Shown here: positions 9,401 through 14,212 of the stretch, in pieces
How positions within the stretch are numbered: position 1 is the first letter of the stretch
Layout of the letters: the number at the start of each line of letters is the position of its first letter
Source of the DNA: Bacteroidales bacterium
GTDB lineage: Bacteria; Bacteroidota; Bacteroidia; Bacteroidales; S143-33
Length of the DNA: 14,212 bases
Assembly (NCBI GenBank): GCA_027083655.1
Contig: JALWNS010000304.1
Location: forward strand, 1-14,212
Direction of reading: 5' to 3'
Notes under the pieces: generated by a model
The model's database searches: none
What the model was told of the DNA's origin: nothing
What the model saw: the letters and a program-made list of their open reading frames with translations, nothing else
Translations under genes and position numbers: made by a program

Positions 9401-9782
9401 GACCACTGGATAAAACAGCTATCATCTGTCCCGTACTAAGCTCCTGACGGCCTGAAACAGATAAGATTATCCGGCGTGCTATGTGAGTAATTGACCAGAA
9501 AAGGAACAATATTGTGAATGCACTAGCTAAAGCCGAAAAAGTATTCATCATTTTTGCCACCTTGGTGACATCGTTACCAGCAAGAAGTGAAAATAATTTT
9601 TGCATCATCATAAACAGAGGAGCTCCTGGAGGATGACCAACCTCAAATTTGTATGATGTCGCTATAAACTCTCCACAATCCCACAAACTTGCCGTTGGCT
9701 CAATGGTTGAGAGGTAAGTAAAAGCAGCTACAGCAAAAACTAACCAGCCCAAAATCCTGTTGTAAAGCTTAAACTTTTTCAT
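6438..9782 (-). CDS. DUF2723 multi-pass membrane protein, O-mannosyltransferase-like (GT-C fold)
   Basis: An 1114-residue inner-membrane protein of the DUF2723 family, common in Bacteroidota. The family is related to eukaryotic TMEM260, a protein O-mannosyltransferase. Helix 1 (about 11-27) is followed by DCGEFIATSYKFEVGHPPGAP (35-55). Its Asp35/Glu38 pair is the kind of acidic motif found in the first loop of GT-C enzymes that use lipid-linked sugar donors. Further hydrophobic segments lie near 84-98, 122-135, 150-165, 178-210, 218-237, 264-283, 291-312, 494-508, 514-533, 545-567 and 577-593. The motif NQTPYQPRERDYAYA (534-548) is a second conserved block. The remaining 500 residues are soluble, probably periplasmic, with TPR-like helices around 968-1005 and a Met/Gln-rich tail. 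The substrate is not shown by sequence; transfer of a sugar to secreted proteins is the favoured inference. Convergent with the GloVer gene and divergent from proline dehydrogenase. Confidence 0.85.
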   Translation of the reverse strand: MKKFKLYNRILGWLVFAVAAFTYLSTIEPTASLWDCGEFIATSYKFEVGHPPGAPLFMMMQKLFSLLAGNDVTKVAKMMNTFSALASAFTILFLFWSITHIARRIILSVSGRQELSTGQMIAVLSSGLVGALAYTWSDTFWFSAVEAEVYATSSLFTALVFWLALKWEEEADDPKSWRYLLLIAYLMGLSIGVHLLNLLTIPVIGLVIYFRLYKPSVKGFLIALAISFVVLGFVLYGVVQKAVSVSSIFELLFVNNFGLPYNSGLIFYLILLFTVLIGLAYYFYKKKNYLWHNIFVAIVLMFFGYLSFALIPIRSAANPPIDENDPENPFALLSYLNREQYGDRPLLYGQYYDAQVVGKEDKYTYVPVNGKYVKTKKTNPKYIYDPKRSTIFPRMYSSQPDHIQAYKVWGGIKEGQEPNFANNMRFFLTYQVGWMYFRYFMWNFAGKQNDIQGHGDVLHGNWISGIKFLDELRLGPQDKLPEKWENRRSRNKYYLLPLILGLIGVFYSYRNKEYFWAILVFFIMTGLAIVVYLNQTPYQPRERDYAYAASFYAFAIWIGLGVLAIYEWLKNATKQDNISAILALVLTIGVPIEMGFQNWDDHDRSHRYHARDFAYDYLMSCAPDAILFTYGDNDTFPLWYAQEVEGIRTDVRVVNLSLLSTDWYIKQIRRKAYESDPAPMSIAQDKYIEGKRDYVPIYEQNQFLIQEKFDANKDLFAKDYENLRLQLIDIVGKSTLPQTDKKTWDIINDSTEFYKLPVLKVFSFINALSQDENIKKFNIDRTQIKNLKKYSDNLMARIADAYAPIDAVVDFIGSDDPITKVQVQGGDQFDFCPTKKLLIPVDKQKVLSNGTVPAQYADKILDKVTFTIPKSYLLKNNVAVLDILANFHWDRPIYFATSMGVDNYLGLTDYFRLEGFAYRLVPYKAEVPQGFMGSVIADSLYNKVMNVFRYGNIKDPKFNVSHYVERTVAVMNIRGLFHRAALALYEENKKDSAKAVLDKCLEELPDNQIAFDYFMIPIIQDYYNIGDTTTGDSVAILTAKNYIEELEYFNQFTGEKYQGLGNEPQIAISVLQNISVIAEQYGRKKVVDYIQQPLMEAYGRMMMQQQQGGQPVGN

Positions 9783-9835
9783 TTTTTTATTTTTAAAAAA
9801 TTAGTTTATTTATCTGTCCATTTTTTAAACCTAAG

Positions 9836-9843
9836 CAAAAATA
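9836..9843 (-). promoter_or_regulatory. Candidate -7 promoter box of the DUF2723 gene
   Basis: Read on the minus strand, TATTTTTG matches TAnnTTTG, 53 nt before the ATG at 9782. No TTG is found at the usual -33 distance, and the region is very AT-rich, so a chance match is possible. The 143-bp divergent gap (9783-9925) shows no hairpin, no ORF and no equally good box facing the proline dehydrogenase gene. Confidence 0.3.
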
Positions 9844-9925
9844 TAACTGAAAAAGAAAAAATTAAAAAAATTACACAACTTTATTTAATGAATACTCCAA
9901 ACTAAACATAAAAAGCACAATAGCA

Positions 9926-11107
9926 ATGGAACCAATCAAAATGTTTCAAGACACAGAAATAGCCTTTAAATGGCGTAGCGATAAAGATCTGAAACGCGCA
10001 TACCTTTTAATGAAAAGCATTAGCAAGCCTTGGCTAGTAAACGTAGGTAAGCATTTGTCCAATCTGGCTATTGCTATCCATCTTCCTATTAATTGGATAG
10101 TAAAACCTACAATTTATAGACATTTTGTAGGCGGCGAAACAATAGAAGAATGTATGCCCCTTGTCCGCACCTTAGAAAAATTTAATGTCAAGGCGGTATT
10201 AGACTATTCTGTCGAAGGTAGAGAAAAAAAAAAAAAAATTAAGCAAGCACTAGATGAAACCCTTAAGACTATATATAATGCAGCTAAAGATCCCAACATC
10301 CCTTTTGCTGTCTTCAAACCCTCGGCTTTCGGTATTCCTCGCGTGCTAACAAAAGCCTCCGAAGGGGCAGACCTTAACGACTGGGAAAAAAAAGAAGTAG
10401 AAAAATTCCGCGAGCGCGTTTTTACTCTTTGCAAAACTGCTTATGAGAATGATGTTCCCATTATGATAGATGCAGAAGATTATAGTTACCAGAATATTGT
10501 AGATGAGGTGATTTATGAAATGATGCTCCAGTTTAACAAAGAAAAGCCTATTGTCTACAACACCCTTCAGATGTACCGCCGTGACAGGCTTGATTATCTC
10601 AAATATCTATACGAGCAAGCACAAAAGGACAAAATCAAGATTGGAATTAAGTTCGTCCGTGGAGCATACATGGAAAAGGAAAGAGAAAGAGCCCAAAAGC
10701 TTGGTTATCCAGACCCAATACATCCTACAAAAGAAGACACTGATCGGGCATACAATGCAGCACTCGAATTTTCAATTGAACATATTGATACAATCGCTGT
10801 CTTTAATGCTACCCATAATGAATATAGTAGCTATTTAATGACGGAATTAATGGAGAAAAAAGGCATACAAAAAGACGATCCACGTTGCTATTTTGCACAA
10901 TTATATGGTATGAGTGATCACATTACATTCAACCTTGCACAGCTAGGGTATAATGCAGCTAAATACATTCCTTATGGTCCTGTTCGCCATGTCCTGCCAT
11001 ACCTAATCAGACGTACTGAGGAAAATACTTCTGTAGCAGGACAGACCCCACGTGAATTACGACTAATTGAACAAGAATTTAAACGCAGAAAAGAGGCTAA
11101 AAAATAA
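9926..11107 (+). CDS. Proline dehydrogenase (monofunctional PRODH)
   Basis: FAD-dependent oxidation of L-proline to 1-pyrroline-5-carboxylate, the first step of proline catabolism; electrons usually pass to the membrane quinone pool. The 393-residue length fits a single PRODH (beta/alpha)8 barrel without the P5C dehydrogenase half of PutA. Visible barrel motifs are VFKPSAFG (129-136), IDAEDYSYQ (181-189), YNTLQMYRRD (211-220), VRGAYMEKER (244-253), FNATHNEYSS (293-302), AQLYGMSDH (324-332), YIPYGP (347-352) and IRRTEENTS (361-369). Arg362/Arg363 and Glu366 correspond to the residues that hold the proline carboxylate and amine in PutA. No P5C dehydrogenase lies nearby. A second Met at residue 6 is an alternative start. 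An unbroken run of 14 A encodes Lys101-104 and the codons around them. A terminator follows the stop. Confidence 0.93.
   Translation: MEPIKMFQDTEIAFKWRSDKDLKRAYLLMKSISKPWLVNVGKHLSNLAIAIHLPINWIVKPTIYRHFVGGETIEECMPLVRTLEKFNVKAVLDYSVEGREKKKKIKQALDETLKTIYNAAKDPNIPFAVFKPSAFGIPRVLTKASEGADLNDWEKKEVEKFRERVFTLCKTAYENDVPIMIDAEDYSYQNIVDEVIYEMMLQFNKEKPIVYNTLQMYRRDRLDYLKYLYEQAQKDKIKIGIKFVRGAYMEKERERAQKLGYPDPIHPTKEDTDRAYNAALEFSIEHIDTIAVFNATHNEYSSYLMTELMEKKGIQKDDPRCYFAQLYGMSDHITFNLAQLGYNAAKYIPYGPVRHVLPYLIRRTEENTSVAGQTPRELRLIEQEFKRRKEAKK
10224..10237 (+). repeat. 14-A homopolymer inside proline dehydrogenase
   Basis: Fourteen consecutive A residues encode the end of Glu100, Lys101-104 and the first base of Ile105. 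The reading frame is intact as given. Tracts of this length are prone to replication, transcription and sequencing slippage, and a one-base change here would truncate the enzyme early. Confidence 0.9.
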
Positions 11108-11141
11108 ATTTTTGCTAATATTGCAGATGTGTTGAAAATCC

Positions 11142-11168
11142 AAAGGGCGCATACCCGCGCCCTTTTTT
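11142..11168 (+). terminator. Intrinsic terminator between proline dehydrogenase and waaA
   Basis: A perfect 9-bp stem AAAGGGCGC (11142-11150) / GCGCCCTTT (11157-11165) has a 6-nt loop ATACCC and ends in six T residues (11163-11168). It lies 34 nt after the upstream stop and only 13 nt before the waaA ATG. It may end the upstream transcript or act as a hairpin in a waaA leader. Confidence 0.85.
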
Positions 11169-11181
11169 AACGCCGAATTCT

Positions 11182-12429
11182 ATGATTGGGACTGTAGTTT
11201 ACTGGTCTTTAATGAAAATGTACAATATCGTCATAAAGTTTGCCTCATTATTTAACCCTAAGGCTAAACAATGGATTAAAGGCAGAAAAAAAATTTTTTC
11301 CCACATACAGGCTACTATTAACAACGACTCATCCCAGAGGGTATGGTTTCATTGTGCCTCCCTGGGAGAGTTTGAGCAGGCAAGACCTGTAATAGAAGCT
11401 TTTAAAGAAAATTTCCCAAAATACAAGATTATTTTAACCTTCTTCTCACCTTCGGGCTATGAGGTTAGAAAAAACTATAACCTTGCGGATTGGGTTTTTT
11501 ATCTCCCTTTAGATACTCCACGTAACGCCCGGCAGCTCATTAGTTTATTCAAACCAACCATTGCTCTTTTTGCAAAATATGATTTCTGGTATTTCATTTT
11601 ACGTGAGCTTAACAAAAAAGGTGTTAAAGTTGTTTTGTTCTCAGCAATATTCAGGGACAACCAATTGTTCTTCAACAAACTAATTGGAGGTTGGTATAGA
11701 CGGTTGTTATATTTTTTTGATTACATTTTTGTACAGGATAAAAACTCATTCCGCCTTTTGCGAAATATTGGCTTAAAAAATATAGAAATAGCAGGCGATA
11801 CCCGTTTCGACCGTGTAGTAAAAATCGCACAAAAATTCCAGCCTCTTCCCCTGATAGAGCCTTATGTCTCAGATAAAACAATTGTTGCAGGAAGTACATG
11901 GGAGGATGATGACCGTATCCTTGCCGAATATATCAATACAAATCCTGAGGCTCAGCTTATCATTGCCCCTCATGAAGTAACACACAAATCCCTGCATAGA
12001 CTAACAAAACTTTTTAAAAACAAATATGTATTATATACAGAATTAGCAGAGGGCAAAAAAACTCAAATAGCTCCCCAAGTTATTATAATTAATACAATCG
12101 GACTTCTGGCCAAGCTATATCGCTATGGCACAATAACATACGTCGGTGGCGGCTTTGGCCATGGGATACACAACTTGCTCGAGGCCGTAGTTTATGGAAA
12201 ACCTGTTGTTTTTGGGCCCAACCATAATAAATTCAAAGAAGCCATTGATTTGCTTGACCATGGCATCGGATTTTGCATACACGATGCCCAAGAAGCTAAA
12301 GAAGTATTTGATACATTATTCAATAATCCAGTGAAATTAAAAGAAATCTCGCACGAAGCCCTGCGCTATATTTACAATAATACTGGAGCAACAGACAAAA
12401 TAATTAGATGGATAAAAAATAATCTTTAA
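11182..12429 (+). CDS. waaA: 3-deoxy-D-manno-octulosonic acid (Kdo) transferase
   Basis: Transfers Kdo from CMP-Kdo to the lipid A precursor at the cytoplasmic face of the inner membrane, an essential step of LPS inner-core synthesis; also called kdtA. The 415 residues match the family length. The N-terminus carries a hydrophobic, membrane-associated stretch (about 4-24), then FNPKAKQWIKGRK (24-36). The acceptor-domain motif HCASLGEFEQARP (57-69) contains Glu63, equivalent to the catalytic base in WaaA. Other GT-B family blocks are LTFFSPSGYE (85-94), AGDTRFDRV (204-212), AGSTWEDDD (236-244), APHE (262-265), the nucleotide-sugar motif VGGGFGHGIHNLLEA (321-335) and GPNHNKF (345-351). The ATG at 11182 is preferred over that at residue 11 because the family normally has 14-18 residues before the FNPKA block. 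The terminator just upstream makes its promoter unclear. Its stop overlaps that of the next gene. Confidence 0.93.
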   Translation: MIGTVVYWSLMKMYNIVIKFASLFNPKAKQWIKGRKKIFSHIQATINNDSSQRVWFHCASLGEFEQARPVIEAFKENFPKYKIILTFFSPSGYEVRKNYNLADWVFYLPLDTPRNARQLISLFKPTIALFAKYDFWYFILRELNKKGVKVVLFSAIFRDNQLFFNKLIGGWYRRLLYFFDYIFVQDKNSFRLLRNIGLKNIEIAGDTRFDRVVKIAQKFQPLPLIEPYVSDKTIVAGSTWEDDDRILAEYINTNPEAQLIIAPHEVTHKSLHRLTKLFKNKYVLYTELAEGKKTQIAPQVIIINTIGLLAKLYRYGTITYVGGGFGHGIHNLLEAVVYGKPVVFGPNHNKFKEAIDLLDHGIGFCIHDAQEAKEVFDTLFNNPVKLKEISHEALRYIYNNTGATDKIIRWIKNNL

Positions 12430-14212
12430 GTTCCTAGCTTTACTTTGAGTAAATATGCAAAATTAACCTCAAAACCTATAACCAGTATATCATCAACCTG
12501 TTCATTATCCGACATCCACTGATCTAGCTCATCCCTCAGCTTGTCTTTTTGATCTTTCATTTCATATTTCTGTAGCTCCAACAATTGGTTTTTAAACTTT
12601 GTCCGTTTATAACGTTTGTTTTCCGGCCCACCGAACTGGTCTATAAAGCCATCTGAATACAAGTAAATCCTATCTAAATCAAGCAGTTGTATTATTTCCA
12701 GGTTAAATGGTAGTTTCTCTAATTCTTTAATACCAATTGGCATTCTATCCCCCCTGATTTCTATAAGCATATCTCTATCACGGATTATATTTAGCGAAAT
12801 ATTAGCACCGGCAAAAAACAATTTGCGTGTAGCCAGGTCTATAACACCTACTCCTATGTCCATGCCATCCTTAATATCATTAGAAAGAATGTTATGATGT
12901 AAAGCTTTAATAACAGATGCCCTTAGCGTCTCGAGAATCTTGTTCGGAAGCAAGTTTTGGTCATTTTTCTCTATAGCATCCTTGAGCAAAGTTAGACCTA
13001 ATACACTCATAAAAGCACCTGGTACTCCATGACCTGTAGCATCACCTAAAGCAAATACTATTCTCTGTTCCTTTTTGTCAAAAAAGTAAAAGTCCCCAGA
13101 TACTATTTCTTTTGGTACATAGAAAATAAACCCATTAGGGAAAAGCTTGTGGAATGTTTCTTTGGGCAATAGAGCCTTCTGCAGGCGTTTAGCATACTCC
13201 AGGCTAGAAAGGATTTCCTGGTGTTGGTATTCCAGGCTCCTACGGCTTTCCAATAATTCCTGGTTAATTTTTGTCAAAACCTGTGTCTGGGCTTCCAACT
13301 TGTCCCTTTGTTGCTTGATTTCTTTTTCTGCCTTCTTTAGATCTGTAATATCCATATCCAAAATCACGAAACGGTAAACCTTGCCTGCATCATCCCGCAC
13401 TGCAGTGATTGTGGTCTGGTACCATACATCTTCACCTGTATCAGGGATTATCTCATGTGTTGTATACGTAATAGACTTGAAATTTGGATCAAAATTAAGT
13501 AAACGTTCAAATACATCAGGACGAATGGTCTTGATAGCCTTGGGTATAATTGCGTTATGTATCTTCTTAAACTTATGACGGAAGAGACTGGCAAAGCCTT
13601 TATTCCACCATTCTATCCTACCCTTGTCATCTAGAATTAGAACGGAATTATTAGTATATTGTGCAACAAGCGACAATTGCCTTAGCTCCAAATTTGTTAG
13701 CCTTAGCTTTTCGTTTTGAGCGATTAACTCCTCTCTACTGGTTTTAAGTTCTTCTGTTAGATGGTTAAGCATTTTGTTATTCTGTTCGAGAACTTTATTC
13801 TTTACCTCCAATTCTTTTGTCCTCTTACGCACTAATTTCTCTAATCTTCTGCGAATTATCTCCTGGCGCCTTATACTGATCTTAATTGATGTATAAATAA
13901 TCAAACCTAATACAATGATATACAACACAATAGCATAAATACTCAAGAAAAACGGAGGCTTGATCCTGAAAACTACACGTTGGTAATAAACCTTGCCTGT
14001 TATATTGGACTTAATACGTACATGTAAAACATATTTAACAGGAAAAAGGCTATTAAAAGTTATTGTATTAGACGAGCTCCAATTAGACCAATGTTTAGAA
14101 TATCCCTTCAAATAATAAGAATACTGGGCATTCTGGGGCAGTGAGTTTAATAAGCTAAAACTAAATGTTATAGGAACTGAGTACGGGATCTGTACATTTA
14201 TAAAATAAGTAC
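12426..14212 (-). CDS. Membrane sensor with PAS and SpoIIE/PP2C phosphatase domain (5' end cut by window)
   Basis: The frame stays open from the stop at 12426-12428 to the window edge, giving 594 readable residues; the true start lies outside. The TTG at 14109-14111 is internal, because upstream codons continue a Y_Y_Y domain (SFSLLN...YSYYLKGYSKHWSNW). Numbering from the window edge: Y_Y_Y remainder about 1-84, one transmembrane helix about 87-106, a charged coiled coil 110-175, a PAS domain about 178-290 (ILDDKGRIEWWNKGF; PAC-like end VILDMDITDLKK), a second coiled coil to about 340, with SLEYAKRLQKALLP typical of this class, then a SpoIIE-type PP2C phosphatase. Its metal-site motifs are intact: VSGDFYF (370-376), GDATGHGVPGAFMS (389-402), LYSDGFIDQFG (517-527) and VDDI (572-575). 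Y_Y_Y usually follows a periplasmic regulator propeller, so a signal-transducing Ser/Thr phosphatase is likely, perhaps acting on an anti-sigma antagonist. No partner is visible. Confidence 0.9.
   Translation of the reverse strand, partial: TYFINVQIPYSVPITFSFSLLNSLPQNAQYSYYLKGYSKHWSNWSSSNTITFNSLFPVKYVLHVRIKSNITGKVYYQRVVFRIKPPFFLSIYAIVLYIIVLGLIIYTSIKISIRRQEIIRRRLEKLVRKRTKELEVKNKVLEQNNKMLNHLTEELKTSREELIAQNEKLRLTNLELRQLSLVAQYTNNSVLILDDKGRIEWWNKGFASLFRHKFKKIHNAIIPKAIKTIRPDVFERLLNFDPNFKSITYTTHEIIPDTGEDVWYQTTITAVRDDAGKVYRFVILDMDITDLKKAEKEIKQQRDKLEAQTQVLTKINQELLESRRSLEYQHQEILSSLEYAKRLQKALLPKETFHKLFPNGFIFYVPKEIVSGDFYFFDKKEQRIVFALGDATGHGVPGAFMSVLGLTLLKDAIEKNDQNLLPNKILETLRASVIKALHHNILSNDIKDGMDIGVGVIDLATRKLFFAGANISLNIIRDRDMLIEIRGDRMPIGIKELEKLPFNLEIIQLLDLDRIYLYSDGFIDQFGGPENKRYKRTKFKNQLLELQKYEMKDQKDKLRDELDQWMSDNEQVDDILVIGFEVNFAYLLKVKLGT

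Noticed and set aside
9783..9925. Regulatory hairpin, small RNA or small gene in the divergent gap
   Set aside because: The region is A/T homopolymer-rich without a stable stem, an ORF or a full consensus promoter towards proline dehydrogenase.
14109..14111. TTG as the start codon of the SpoIIE-type gene
   Set aside because: In-frame codons upstream to the window edge continue a coherent Y_Y_Y domain with no stop, so this is an internal Leu codon.

Overview
This window looks like chromosomal DNA from a member of the Bacteroidota. Three kinds of evidence support this. Two secreted proteins end in a type IX secretion system (T9SS) type A sorting domain. The start codons lack purine-rich Shine-Dalgarno sequences, and A-rich leaders precede them instead. 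A few upstream regions carry the TAnnTTTG -7 box typical of the phylum. The DUF2723 membrane protein, the Kdo transferase and the Y_Y_Y/PAS/SpoIIE regulator are also Bacteroidota-like. The DNA is moderately AT-rich. I cannot name a genus.

Layout from left to right. (1) fumC (68-1480, +), a complete class II fumarase. A 10-bp inverted repeat straddles its candidate promoter and a strong intrinsic terminator follows it. (2) Two tandem paralogous genes (1744-3465 and 3559-6336, +) encode secreted proteins. Each has a signal peptide, an array of roughly 50-residue 'GloVer' (TIGR03803-like) repeats, a choice-of-anchor D / ASPM-SPD-2-Hydin-like domain and a T9SS sorting domain. I count 7 repeats in the first and 14 in the second. 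(3) A bidirectional terminator separates them from a convergent gene for a large DUF2723 multi-pass membrane protein (6438-9782, -), a protein O-mannosyltransferase-like GT-C enzyme. (4) Divergent from it is a monofunctional proline dehydrogenase (9926-11107, +) with a 14-A homopolymer inside the coding region, followed by a terminator. (5) waaA/kdtA (11182-12429, +), Kdo transferase of lipid A biosynthesis, begins 13 nt after that terminator. (6) A convergent sensor/phosphatase gene (12426-14212, -) shares the palindromic stop TTAA with waaA. It is cut at its 5' end by the window edge and reads partial Y_Y_Y, transmembrane helix, coiled coil, PAS, coiled coil, SpoIIE-type PP2C phosphatase.

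The genes do not form one pathway. fumC and proline dehydrogenase are central and amino-acid metabolism (TCA cycle, proline to glutamate). waaA, the DUF2723 protein and the two T9SS cargo proteins all concern the cell envelope. The most interesting material is the GloVer pair. The repeat counts of 7 and 14, the near-constant 50-residue period and the offset between first and last repeats together suggest single and double seven-bladed beta-propellers displayed at the cell surface. No CRISPR array, insertion sequence, tRNA, rRNA or prophage signature was seen. No intergenic gap exceeds 300 bases; the largest (1481-1743) holds only the fumC terminator and the leader of the next gene.
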